Shown one piece after another: positions 7,656 through 15,307 of a stretch of 64,000 bases of DNA. A program made the translations under genes and the position numbers. Each line of letters begins with the position of its first letter. Within the stretch, counting starts at the first letter, position 1. Below the pieces are notes generated by a model. It was not told the origin of the DNA. It saw only the letters and a program-made list of their open reading frames with translations, and searched no databases. Source of the DNA: Microbacterium sp. zg-B96 (GTDB lineage: Bacteria; Actinomycetota; Actinomycetes; Actinomycetales; Microbacteriaceae); contig NZ_CP126738.1 of the NCBI RefSeq assembly GCF_030246865.1, forward strand, positions 2,666,001 to 2,730,000. Reading direction: 5' to 3'.

Positions 7656-8291
7656 CTAGGACTGAACCCGTGCCGCATTCGCTTGGAGACGTGTCCGTGC
7701 CTTTTCCGCGGCCTCACGCACCTTCATGACGTCGTCGGCGATCGCTTGCAGCGACACCTCCACATCGAGGACGGAAATGCTGAGCTTCGCGTTGTCGATC
7801 AGCCGCAAGTACATTGCCGGTTGGTCACCGACGATGACTGCGGACTCGCGCGGTCCGATCGTCCTATCAACCACATAACTTCCTCCGCCGAAGAAGTAGG
7901 CATCCAGGCGTTCATCGAAGTGTTCGAAGGCATTCCGAACGTTTCGATCCTTCAAAACGAGCCCGTGGGACGGCTGAAGTTGCAGCGCCTCGCACAGCCG
8001 CGCCCCTCGATTCAGCGAGAACTGCCGGATCGCCTTCTTGCGTGCGCGCTGAGGATCACTACTCCGGGGCATTGGCGGAGCAGGCCAGAGTAGCTTGGAT
8101 ATCTGTGCCGCAGCGCCGAGCAGTGACTGAGCCGCTGCGAAGGCTCGCGCGATCGATTCCAAGGCGCTGGTCTGCATCGCACCGTTGAAGGCATCTATCG
8201 CCATCGCAGCGGCTTCGGCCTGATGCTCCAGCTCTCCCAAGTACGTCAAGAGCTGCCATTCAGTGATCTCCACCGCGAGTTCGTCCCCCAC
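7656..8291 (-). CDS. HEPN-like hypothetical protein on mobile element
   Basis: 211 residues from GTG 8291. No family was recognised with certainty. The helical sequence contains DRNVRNAFEHFDERLD, in which R119-N-x3-H124 matches the RNxxxH (Rx4-6H) active-site signature of HEPN ribonucleases. Such domains occur in toxins and abortive-infection proteins. The remainder is alanine-rich and helical, with no signal peptide or clear membrane span. It runs against all other element genes, as cargo or defence genes often do. No antitoxin-like nucleotidyltransferase lies beside it. The function is inferred from one motif. Confidence 0.55.
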   Translation of the reverse strand: MGDELAVEITEWQLLTYLGELEHQAEAAAMAIDAFNGAMQTSALESIARAFAAAQSLLGAAAQISKLLWPAPPMPRSSDPQRARKKAIRQFSLNRGARLCEALQLQPSHGLVLKDRNVRNAFEHFDERLDAYFFGGGSYVVDRTIGPRESAVIVGDQPAMYLRLIDNAKLSISVLDVEVSLQAIADDVMKVREAAEKARTRLQANAARVQS

Positions 8292-8381
8292 ACGGGAACG
8301 CTATCGGACCCTTGATCCTGTGTAGAGGATTTCGGGAGCGGCCTCCGCGGGTATGTCGGTAGCGGGTGCCATGCTCGCGCC

Positions 8382-8675
8382 ATGGGGAAGAACGCACAGC
8401 GTCGCCGGGCGGCGCGCAACGCATCCACTGGCGCACCGCATACCGCCGGGTCGCAGGGTGGCATCGGGGTTGATTCGCTCGGGGCCGGCGGAACCGCATG
8501 CACTGCGTGCTCCTCATCCAAGCTGACGTGGTGGCCGAGCCTGGCCGATGCGCTCTCGTTCGGCTCCGCCGGAGCACCCGTTCGACGGGCGGACAGCCGC
8601 GCATGGAGTTGCGGGGACTGCGGGCTCCTTGGCTTCGCTGACGCCGCGCCGAGTGACCACGGCCTAGCCTGGTAG
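8382..8675 (+). CDS. small hypothetical protein with two Cys pairs
   Basis: 97 residues starting MGKNAQRRRAARN. CTAC (Cys40, Cys43) and CGDC (Cys77, Cys80) could form a zinc ribbon, spaced 33 residues apart. It has no recognised family. It lies divergent to the HEPN-like gene and upstream of the HTH regulator. There is no strong ribosome site. Coding is plausible because the basic N-terminus and paired cysteines look protein-like, but the frame could be chance in GC-rich DNA. Confidence 0.4.
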   Translation: MGKNAQRRRAARNASTGAPHTAGSQGGIGVDSLGAGGTACTACSSSKLTWWPSLADALSFGSAGAPVRRADSRAWSCGDCGLLGFADAAPSDHGLAW

Positions 8676-8682
8676 TCCCGAC

Positions 8683-8694
8683 AACTGAGACTAG
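8683..8694 (+). promoter_or_regulatory. operator-like GAGACTAG box before the HTH gene
   Basis: AACTGAGACTAG lies 9-20 nt before the 8703 start. Related boxes occur at 9104-9117 and 9143-9162 around the integrase promoter. It probably binds the HTH protein encoded at 8703. Confidence 0.5.
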
Positions 8695-8702
8695 GCGGAC
8701 GC

Positions 8703-9107
8703 ATGGCAGACTTCCGATCTGAGCGGATGGCCTCTCCTGAGGGGGAAGGCCGCGCAAAGAATGCCCTCGAGGGCGCCTGGGATACGTACTACGCGGCCAA
8801 TCGGGCGGTGAACAAGCCGATCTTTGCCGCTTTCCCGTGGATCAAGACGATGATGCGCGGGCAGGCCGCCTCGGCTGCCGTCGATGTATTCGGCTTCTGG
8901 CTCGCGTGGCGTCTCTTCGGTGGTTTCGAGGGTTTGCAGGAGCACCTCGGCATGAGCCGCTCCACGATCTATCGCCGGATCGCCGCGTTCCGCTCCGTGT
9001 TCGGGGAACACCCTGACGTATACGAATTCCCCGGCATCACAGTCGATGTCGAGGCCTTCTACGCGGGACTGACCGCACAGGGCGGCCCCAAGAAGGAAGA
9101 CTCCTAG
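8703..9107 (+). CDS. helix-turn-helix regulator of the element
   Basis: 134 residues. EGLQEHLGMSRSTIYRRIAAF at residues 77-96 is a clear HTH, with recognition helix SRSTIYRR. The flanking N-terminal region is helical (WDTYYAANRAVNKPIF) and of unknown function. AGGCGG at 8693-8698 serves as the ribosome site. It lies directly upstream of the integrase, and GAGACTAG boxes precede both its own start and the integrase, so it is probably an autoregulated control protein for integration/excision. A recombination-directionality role is possible. Confidence 0.65.
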   Translation: MADFRSERMASPEGEGRAKNALEGAWDTYYAANRAVNKPIFAAFPWIKTMMRGQAASAAVDVFGFWLAWRLFGGFEGLQEHLGMSRSTIYRRIAAFRSVFGEHPDVYEFPGITVDVEAFYAGLTAQGGPKKEDS

Positions 9108-9162
9108 TCTCGGAGTTGACACTACGCGGCGCGCAGGCCTACAGTCTCAATTGTGAGACTAG
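9104..9162 (+). promoter_or_regulatory. integrase promoter with overlapping operators
   Basis: -35 TTGACA (9116-9121), 18-nt spacer, -10 TACAGT (9140-9145), then 7 nt to the GTG start, so the transcript is leaderless. CTAGTCTC (9104-9111) abuts the -35, and the inverted repeat AGTCTCA/TGAGACT (9143-9149, 9154-9160) covers the -10 and start codon. This layout predicts repression by a protein bound to these boxes. Confidence 0.7.
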
Positions 9163-10169
9163 ACCCTGCGACGACGACTCTTGCTGAGTTCTTCAGCGAG
9201 TATCGCGCGCTCTTCCTCGATGGCCTCACGTCCAACGCATGCCAGTCCTACGAGCGCGCGTGGGCGCTGCGCGTGGAGCCGTCCCTCGGCGCGCTGCCGC
9301 TCACGGATCTCCGCCCTCTGACGATCGCCAAGGCGCGCGCGGACTGGTCGGGTGCAGCGTCCACCAAGGGCGACGCTCTCGCGCTTCTATCGAAGATCCT
9401 CGGCTTCGCCGTCATGGACGGATTGCTGCCGTCGAACCCGTGTCGTTCGCTCCCCCGCTCTCGCGGCAAGGCGTCAGAGCCTGAGTGGACGTCGCGTGCG
9501 CTCGATGACCTGCAGGTGCGGCGGATGCTCGCCCTCACGGTCTTTCACCCGCACGGGCAGCGCGCTCTTGCAGGCCTTGCGTTCACCGGCCTCCGCCTGG
9601 GGGAACTCGTTGGCCTCCGCTGGGAGGACCTGGACGAGCAGCGCGGCCTGCTGACCGTTCGCCGTACCTTCTCGCCTGACGGGCATGGGCGACTGGTCGA
9701 GCGGTCAACCAAGAGTGGCAAGTCCCGCCAGGTTCCGATCATCGACGAGCTGGTGCCCTGGCTCGACGCCGCACGCGGCGCAGGACACGATCACATCTTC
9801 ACCGGGAAGCTCGGCGGCCCTTTCGACAGCGGCAACCTCGCCCGCGCTGTCCGGTGGCACGCGATCCGTGACCAAATCGCGACGTTCGCTGACGGCCACC
9901 CTCTGCGCTTCCACGACCTACGGCACACGTTCCTGTCGCGGCTGGCCCGCCACGGCATCGCACCTGCCCACATTCAGAAGGTCGCAGGGCACGCGTCGAT
10001 CACGACCACCGAGCGGTACACCCACCTGTCAGGCACGGAGGCAGCTCTCGCGGTGCGAGCCGCGGTCAACGGCGCGATTCGTGAGGTCACTTTCCGAGGG
10101 GGTGAGATCGCGGCAGAAGCGGGCCACACACGAAAAAACCCCCGGAAATCCGGGGGTTTCAATTTGTAG
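9153..10169 (+). CDS. int: tyrosine site-specific integrase
   Basis: 338 residues from GTG 9153. N-terminal SAM-like core-binding domain (about 10-90), then catalytic domain with Arg148 (TGLRLGEL), Lys near 187-190, His254-x2-Arg257 (HDLRHTF), His280 (GHASITTTERY) and nucleophile Tyr289. It integrates and probably excises the element at the tRNA-Met gene. The last 12 residues (RKNPRKSGGFNL) and the stop codon are encoded by the attachment repeat itself: the terminator hairpin is read as protein. The promoter is described separately. Confidence 0.95.
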   Translation: MRLDPATTTLAEFFSEYRALFLDGLTSNACQSYERAWALRVEPSLGALPLTDLRPLTIAKARADWSGAASTKGDALALLSKILGFAVMDGLLPSNPCRSLPRSRGKASEPEWTSRALDDLQVRRMLALTVFHPHGQRALAGLAFTGLRLGELVGLRWEDLDEQRGLLTVRRTFSPDGHGRLVERSTKSGKSRQVPIIDELVPWLDAARGAGHDHIFTGKLGGPFDSGNLARAVRWHAIRDQIATFADGHPLRFHDLRHTFLSRLARHGIAPAHIQKVAGHASITTTERYTHLSGTEAALAVRAAVNGAIREVTFRGGEIAAEAGHTRKNPRKSGGFNL

Positions 10170-10208
10170 CAGGAGAGAGATTCGAACTCTCGACCTCACG
10201 ATTATGAG
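10129..10208 (+). repeat. right attachment site (attR), overlapping tRNA-Met and int
   Basis: Second copy of the 80-bp direct repeat. It simultaneously encodes the integrase C-terminus (plus strand), the tRNA-Met terminator and the tRNA-Met 3' part (minus strand) to the anticodon loop. Confidence 0.93.
10133..10159 (-). terminator. tRNA-Met/Thr terminator
   Basis: Same hairpin as at 6122-6148: CCCCCGG/CCGGGGG with a U-run on the minus strand, downstream of tRNA-Met. The element supplies this copy, so tRNA termination is preserved after integration. Confidence 0.85.
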
Positions 10209-10240
10209 TCGTGCGCTCTCACCAACTGAGCTACCCTGCC
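10167..10240 (-). tRNA. tRNA-Met (CAT)
   Basis: A 74-nt cloverleaf on the minus strand: acceptor GGCAGGG with TCCTGCT, D-arm GCTC/GAGC, anticodon stem CACGA/TCGTG with loop CTCATAA (CAT at 10204-10206), T-arm GAGAG-TTCGAAT-CTCTC. CCA is not encoded. Elongator Met is the likely identity; CAT read as lysidine-Ile cannot be excluded. It is the integration target of the element. Confidence 0.9.
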
Positions 10241-10264
10241 GCGACGCATCCGGTGGATGCTTCG

Positions 10265-10336
<72 letters not shown>

Positions 10337-10400
10337 GTGCAGCCTGCAAGCAGGCAACTAGACGAGGATATCAGAGCAAAAGCATCCTCAGAAACGCGGG

Positions 10401-11600
10401 TCACCCCACGGTGTGCTGGTACATCCACTCGAGGGGGTCGACCTTGGTGGTGCCGTTCTGCCACACCTCGAAGTGCAGGTGCGCGCCGAACGAGTAGCCG
10501 GTGTCCCCGACGGTCCCCAGCACGTCGCCCGCCTTGACGGTGTCGCCGGTGCTGACCCGCAGCGAGCCGTACTCCATGTGGGCGTAGTGGCTCGAGACGA
10601 GCTCGCCGTTGATCTCATGGTCGACAACGACGTGCACACCGTAGAGGCCGCCCGATTCGGTCGCGATGCGAACCGTGCCGTCGGCGATCGTGTGGATCTC
10701 CGCGCCCTGCCCCGGCACGAAGTCGACGCCGTGGTGCATGCTGCCGTCGCGCATCTGGAAGCCCCACGTGTAGGGCACACCCACCGGGAAGGGCCACTGC
10801 ACGGGAGAGCTGGGGTTGCTGATGAAGGAATTGTCGAAGTTGCGCACGCCCGAGGCGGCCGCCAGATCCGCCATCGTGGCGGTCGAGTAGCTCTCGGTGC
10901 GTTCGAGGGTCACGTCGTGCACGGTCGACGAGGCGACGAAAGCCTGAATCTCTTCGCCGTCGGCCGAGGCGGCCGCGCTGGGCGACGCGGTCGCCACATC
11001 GGCCTTCAGATCTGCGGAGGCCGAAAGTGCCGCAGCGGGAGTCGTCAGCCCGACTGCGAGCAAGCCGACCACGCTCATGGCGCCGATGGACACGGATGCC
11101 GCGGCGAGACGCTTGCGGGCCGACGTCCACAACGGGTGGCGGGGCTGCGCGCTGGCCGGCGCACAGGGCGACTGCTCCTGCGCGAGCGCGGCGGCAGCCA
11201 CCTGCACGGGCGTCTGCCCAGTGAAGGCGAACAGCCGGGCGGCACGCTCGAACTCGTCGCCCTGCAGCGGGGCGGGCACGTCGCCCACGACGCGGCGCGC
11301 GCGGCGGGAAGCCGGGGGCGAGACGGCCTCACCGACAGCGGCGGACCCGATAGTGGTTTTCCTTGGCCCTGTCAAGGGGTGCGCATCAGGAAGCAGGGAT
11401 GCGGGAAGCTCTACTTCAGCAGCCGCGACAACAAAGGCTGCACCCTCACCGGCTTCGCTTTGCGGCGTCGTCGGCTGAGCAGCACGGCGGCGCAATTCAG
11501 CGCGCGTGAGGGCGCCCGAGGTCTCGGGCGCTGGTTTGGCGACGGTGCGGCTGGACCGGCGCGAAGGCGCAGGAATTGCCGGATGGGCGTCGAAGGTCAA
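10401..11600 (-). CDS. M23 family metallopeptidase, membrane-anchored
   Basis: 399 residues. A long basic, Pro/Ala-rich cytoplasmic region (1-165) precedes one membrane span (about 170-192, VSIGAMSVVGLLAVGL). The C-terminal LytM/M23 domain is outside the cell. Zinc ligands fit H289/D293 (HHGVDF) and H376 (HLHFEV), with SSHYAHM supplying the catalytic His. It should hydrolyse peptidoglycan cross-bridges or regulate such hydrolases. The whole motif set is present. tRNA-Thr lies beyond the 3' end. Confidence 0.9.
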   Translation of the reverse strand: MTFDAHPAIPAPSRRSSRTVAKPAPETSGALTRAELRRRAAQPTTPQSEAGEGAAFVVAAAEVELPASLLPDAHPLTGPRKTTIGSAAVGEAVSPPASRRARRVVGDVPAPLQGDEFERAARLFAFTGQTPVQVAAAALAQEQSPCAPASAQPRHPLWTSARKRLAAASVSIGAMSVVGLLAVGLTTPAAALSASADLKADVATASPSAAASADGEEIQAFVASSTVHDVTLERTESYSTATMADLAAASGVRNFDNSFISNPSSPVQWPFPVGVPYTWGFQMRDGSMHHGVDFVPGQGAEIHTIADGTVRIATESGGLYGVHVVVDHEINGELVSSHYAHMEYGSLRVSTGDTVKAGDVLGTVGDTGYSFGAHLHFEVWQNGTTKVDPLEWMYQHTVG

Positions 11601-11748
11601 CTCGTGGCTCTCGGGTCAGCCGCTCGGGGGGCGGAGGGACGTCTTCGGGTGGAAGTGACGTCACCTTCGTCGTTCGGGCCGAGAAAGTAACGATCGTATA
11701 AACACTACCGCGCGCACGCTCGAAATGCCACGCGAGTATTGGACCGAT

Positions 11749-12573
11749 TCATTCGGCGCGCCCAACCTCCGGCGCGGCGCCCGAGAACAGCACCTGCGAC
11801 AGGCGCTCGACCAGGGTCGCGTTGCCCACGATCGTCATCTCGCGCGTCGGCGCGGCGCCCGGGACCCCGACCGCCACTCCCCCGGCTTCTTGCACCAGCA
11901 GCACTCCGGCGGCGTGGTCCCACGGGTTCAATCCGCGTTCGAAGTAGCCGTCCAGTCGGCCCGCCGCGACGTAGGCCAGATCAAGCGAGGCGGCGCCGAT
12001 GCGGCGGATGTCCCGCGCGAGCGGCATGACCCGTCCGAGCAGCGCGAGCTGCGGGGCGTGGCTGGCCGGGTCGTAGCCGAAGCCGGTTGCCAGCAGCGAC
12101 CCGGCCGGGTTCACCTCGCTGTTGACGGCGATGCGACGGCCACCCAGCCAGGCGCCGCCGCCGCGCACGGCATGGAACATCTCGCCCAGCGCCGGGGCAT
12201 ACACCGCTCCGGCGAGCGCGGTCCACGTGCGCGGATCGGGGTCGCCGCTGACGGCGGCGATGCTGACGGCATACGACGGGATGCCGTAGGCGTAGTTGAC
12301 CGTGCCGTCGATGGGATCGACCACCCAGGTGATGCCGGTGGTGCCGGGTTCGGCGTCGGACTCCTCCCCGAGGAACCCGTCGCCCGGTCGGGCTGCCGCG
12401 ATGCGCTTGTGGATGAGAGCCTCGACCTCACGGTCGGCCTCGGTGACGATGTCGGCGAGCGCCGACTTGCTCGCCGCGATCGACACTCCCTCACTGCGGC
12501 GCGCGTGCGCGAGCGCCCCGGCCTCCGTAGCGATCTCGATGGCGAGCGTTCCAAGTTCTTGCTCCAGACTCAT
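11749..12573 (-). CDS. inositol monophosphatase family protein
   Basis: 274 residues from ATG 12573 (MSLEQELG). Metal-binding motifs GEES, DPIDGTVNY and the C-terminal NPWDHAAG are intact, so it should be an Mg-dependent phosphatase of the IMPase/SuhB/HisN-like superfamily; the exact substrate is not readable. The ATG follows -10-like TAGCGT (complement of 12581-12586) by 7 nt. The alternative GTG at 12582 would overlap that box and is less likely. Confidence 0.88.
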   Translation of the reverse strand: MSLEQELGTLAIEIATEAGALAHARRSEGVSIAASKSALADIVTEADREVEALIHKRIAAARPGDGFLGEESDAEPGTTGITWVVDPIDGTVNYAYGIPSYAVSIAAVSGDPDPRTWTALAGAVYAPALGEMFHAVRGGGAWLGGRRIAVNSEVNPAGSLLATGFGYDPASHAPQLALLGRVMPLARDIRRIGAASLDLAYVAAGRLDGYFERGLNPWDHAAGVLLVQEAGGVAVGVPGAAPTREMTIVGNATLVERLSQVLFSGAAPEVGRAE

Positions 12574-12605
12574 GCGCTCCACGCTACGCGCACTATCGTG
12601 GCGCC
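12574..12605. promoter_or_regulatory. 32-bp divergent leaderless promoters
   Basis: Minus-strand TAGCGT (12581-12586) and plus-strand TATCGT (12594-12599) serve the two flanking genes, 7 and 6 nt from their start codons. Each -35 region would fall inside the other gene's first codons, so the promoters physically overlap. Confidence 0.55.
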
Positions 12606-14186
12606 ATGGTCGAGGCAGCCCGCACGCACGACGTCGTCATCGTCGGGGGTGGGCATAACGCCCTCGTCGCAGCCGCTTACCTGGCCCAGGCCGGCAAGAC
12701 CGTGGCGGTGCTCGAGCGGCTCGCGCACTTCGGCGGTGCCGCGGTCTCGGAGCAGCCGTGGGCCGGCATCGAGGCGCGATTGTCGCGCTACTCCTATCTG
12801 GTCAGCCTGCTCCCGGCACGCATCGTGGACGACCTCGGGCTTCGCATCACGCTGCGCCGCCGCCGTTACTCCTCCTACACGCCCGACCCGGCACGACCCG
12901 AACGCGGCATCCTGATCGACACGGCGGATGCCGCCGTCACCGCCGAGAGCTTCACCCGCACCACCGGCGATGCCACCGAAGCGCAGCGGTTCGCCGCGTT
13001 CGGGGCACGACTGAACCCGCTCGCCCGAGCGATCTTCCCGACGGTCACCGAGCCGCTGGCCCGCGCGAGCGAGCTGCGCGCCCGCGTCGGCGACGATGCC
13101 CTCTGGGAGGCGGTGACGGCGGCCCCGCTGGGCGCACTGCTGCGCGAGAGCCTGCACACCGACCTGGGGCGGGGCATCGCGCTGACCGACGGCCTCATCG
13201 GCACGTTCGCCGCGAGCGACGACGCGAGCCTGCGACAGAACCGCTGCTTCCTCTACCACGTCATCGGCGGCGGCACCGGAGACTGGGACGTACCGGTGGG
13301 CGGCATGGGCCACGTCTCGGCAGAGCTGGAGCGCGCCGCGCGCGCGGCCGGCGCCCAGCTCATCCCCGGCGCGCGCGTCACATCGGTGGCACCCGACGGT
13401 GAGGTGCGCACCGCCGACGGCAGATCCTTCTGCGGCCGGATCGTGCTGAGCGGCGTGGGTCCCGCGGTGCTGCACGAACTTCTCGAGGCGACGGGCGCGG
13501 CCTCCGCGGTTCCGCGGCGTCCAGAGGGGGCACAGGTCAAGGTGAACATGCTGCTGCGCCGCCTGCCACGGCTGCGCGACACCGCGGTGGCACCCGCTGC
13601 CGCATTCGCCGGCACATTCCACATCAACGAGACGTTGACACAGTTGGATGCCGCGCACGCTGCGGCATCCGCGGGGCGACTGCCCGAGCCGCTGCCGGCG
13701 GAGATCTACTGCCACTCGCTGACGGACCCCACGATCCTGGGACCCGAGCTGCGCGCGTCCGGCTCCCACACCCTGACCCTGTTCGGACTGCAGGTGCCAC
13801 ACCGGGTGATTGCCGGTGTGGACCCCGAGCGCGCGCGCGCCGACCTGCTGAGCGCCGCGCAGGCGACGCTGGACAGCGTGCTCGCCGAGCCGATCACCGA
13901 CGTGCTCCACGGAACCGCCGACGGCACGCCCTGCATCGAGGCGCGCACCACCGGCGACCTCGAAACGGCACTGGCAATGACGGGGGGCGACATCTTCCAC
14001 GGCGACCTGTCGTGGCCCTGGGCGGATGACGACGACCCCCTCGACTCCCCCGCGCACCGCTGGGGCGTGGCCACCGACCACGCCCACGTGCTGTGGTGCG
14101 GGTCGGCGGCACGCCGCGGCGGCGCGGTCAGCGGCATCGGTGGCCACAATGCGGCCATGGCCGCGTTGGAGCTTCTCGGGCGATAG
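12606..14186 (+). CDS. phytoene-desaturase-like FAD-dependent oxidoreductase
   Basis: 526 residues. The N-terminal Rossmann motif VVIVGGGHNALVAAAYLAQ is followed by VAVLE and GGAAVSE, and a C-terminal GAAVSGIGGHNAAMAALELL completes the FAD site. This is the CrtI/PYROXD2-like family. No carotenoid genes lie nearby, so a carotenoid substrate is not implied. It is probably leaderless. It converges with the next gene with only 3 bp between stops. Confidence 0.85.
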   Translation: MVEAARTHDVVIVGGGHNALVAAAYLAQAGKTVAVLERLAHFGGAAVSEQPWAGIEARLSRYSYLVSLLPARIVDDLGLRITLRRRRYSSYTPDPARPERGILIDTADAAVTAESFTRTTGDATEAQRFAAFGARLNPLARAIFPTVTEPLARASELRARVGDDALWEAVTAAPLGALLRESLHTDLGRGIALTDGLIGTFAASDDASLRQNRCFLYHVIGGGTGDWDVPVGGMGHVSAELERAARAAGAQLIPGARVTSVAPDGEVRTADGRSFCGRIVLSGVGPAVLHELLEATGAASAVPRRPEGAQVKVNMLLRRLPRLRDTAVAPAAAFAGTFHINETLTQLDAAHAAASAGRLPEPLPAEIYCHSLTDPTILGPELRASGSHTLTLFGLQVPHRVIAGVDPERARADLLSAAQATLDSVLAEPITDVLHGTADGTPCIEARTTGDLETALAMTGGDIFHGDLSWPWADDDDPLDSPAHRWGVATDHAHVLWCGSAARRGGAVSGIGGHNAAMAALELLGR

Positions 14187-14189
14187 GCC

Positions 14190-15200
14190 TTACGGCTTCG
14201 GCGGCAGCGGCGGCACGGGGGGCAGCGGCGGCACGGGCGGCAGCGGCGGCTCGGCCTCGGGCTGCGGCGCGGGCGTGTGCGAGGACGGTCGCGTCTGCTC
14301 GGTCGCATCGTCGACCGGCGCCGGCTCGTACGCGACCGCCGCATACGGGTCGTGTGCCTGCGCCGCGGGCGCACTCTGCTGCTCGACAGCGGGCGTGGAT
14401 GCCGCATTCGCCGGTTGCGAGTACGTGGGGTACCCGGTGTAGTACGCGTTCCAATCCGGCGAGCCGTCAGGCATGACCGGCAGCGGCGTGTAGCCGTCGG
14501 CGTACGTCGGCCACTGCTGCGTGACCGGCTGCTGCGCCTGAACCGGCGCGACGTGCGCGACGGGAGCGGCGACCGGGCGGGGCTTCTTGGGGGCGAACAG
14601 CACGTTCACGAGCGGCACGAGAGCCGTACCGACGGCGGCGAGGATCGAGATGGCCACGACGATGCGCCAGTAGATGGCGAGGAACTCGAAGAACTCCGAC
14701 AGCATCAGCGGGATCACCAGCATGACCGCAAGGATCACGACCAGCCCAATGGTGACGTAGGTCACGATCGTGGTGAACGACGTCGCATACCGCGCGTGCG
14801 CCTTCGTGAAAAGTCGAATGTGCAGCAGGGCGAGTTGCAGCACCAACACGATCAGCAGGAAGCGGAAGAAGCGGTCAGCCCCCACCCCGAAGTAACGGTC
14901 GGCCTCCGGCATCCAGATCATGAATGCGCCGATGAGGAGCGTCGCCACCCATACGGCCATGCTCGCCAGGGCGAACCAGGCGGGGCGTCGGTCGGCCAGT
15001 TGCGCCTCGAGGATCGAGACACCGGCGAACGACGCCAACAGCAGGATCGTCAGGAATGCACGGCCGACCAGGCCGTTTTCTGGGCCGAACAGCACCCAGA
15101 CTACGCACACCAGGGCCGCGGCGATCATCGCTCCGATCGCGACCCAGATCGCAGTGCGAAGTAGTTTGGCGGACGCGGGGCTTGTGATGGGCTCGGTCAT
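14190..15200 (-). CDS. six-span membrane protein with proline-rich C-terminus
   Basis: 336 residues from ATG 15200. Six hydrophobic segments occupy about residues 10-205, followed by a 130-residue low-complexity tail rich in Pro, Ala, Gln and Tyr that ends in PPLPPVPPLPPVPPLPPKP. The tail's DNA (about 14196-14255) is an imperfect 18-bp tandem repeat and could vary in copy number. No family was recognised; the function is unknown. The start was chosen because the sequence before MTEPITS is arginine/cysteine-rich shadow coding. Confidence 0.75.
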   Translation of the reverse strand: MTEPITSPASAKLLRTAIWVAIGAMIAAALVCVVWVLFGPENGLVGRAFLTILLLASFAGVSILEAQLADRRPAWFALASMAVWVATLLIGAFMIWMPEADRYFGVGADRFFRFLLIVLVLQLALLHIRLFTKAHARYATSFTTIVTYVTIGLVVILAVMLVIPLMLSEFFEFLAIYWRIVVAISILAAVGTALVPLVNVLFAPKKPRPVAAPVAHVAPVQAQQPVTQQWPTYADGYTPLPVMPDGSPDWNAYYTGYPTYSQPANAASTPAVEQQSAPAAQAHDPYAAVAYEPAPVDDATEQTRPSSHTPAPQPEAEPPLPPVPPLPPVPPLPPKP

Positions 15201-15271
15201 CGTCGATCCTCTCCCGCAGCACGACGGCGGCGGCGTTCCCCATCCTGACACGCCGGGAACGCGCGAACCAC

Positions 15272-15307
15272 TTGACGTAGGATTCGCACGTTCGCAGGCT
15301 GGCCACC
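15272..15307 (+). promoter_or_regulatory. leaderless promoter of the EEP gene
   Basis: -35 TTGACG (15272-15277), 17-nt spacer, -10 CAGGCT (15295-15300), 7 nt to ATG 15308. Confidence 0.5.

Larger units (their letters stand above)
6118..10208. mobile_element. 4.01-kb integrative element in tRNA-Met
   Basis: Two 80-bp direct repeats (6118-6197 and 10129-10208, one mismatch) bound the element, with a period of 4011 bp. The right copy is part of the intact tRNA-Met (minus strand) and its terminator; the left copy is the displaced 3' half. Between them are a Rep protein, a small ORF, a HEPN-like protein (opposite strand), a CxxC protein, an HTH regulator and a tyrosine integrase next to the right attachment site. 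There is no FtsK/TraB translocase, relaxase or capsid gene, so it is not self-conjugative. It resembles a minimal AICE-like integrative plasmid or phage satellite. Confidence 0.9.

Noticed and set aside
7302..8093. 263-codon plus-strand frame in the mobile element
   Set aside because: Arg-rich shadow antisense to the HEPN-like gene; it crosses the hairpin and lacks motifs.
10363..10389. Hairpin GAGGAT/ATCCTC after the M23 gene as terminator
   Set aside because: Only 6 bp of stem with a long loop and no U-run; too weak to annotate.
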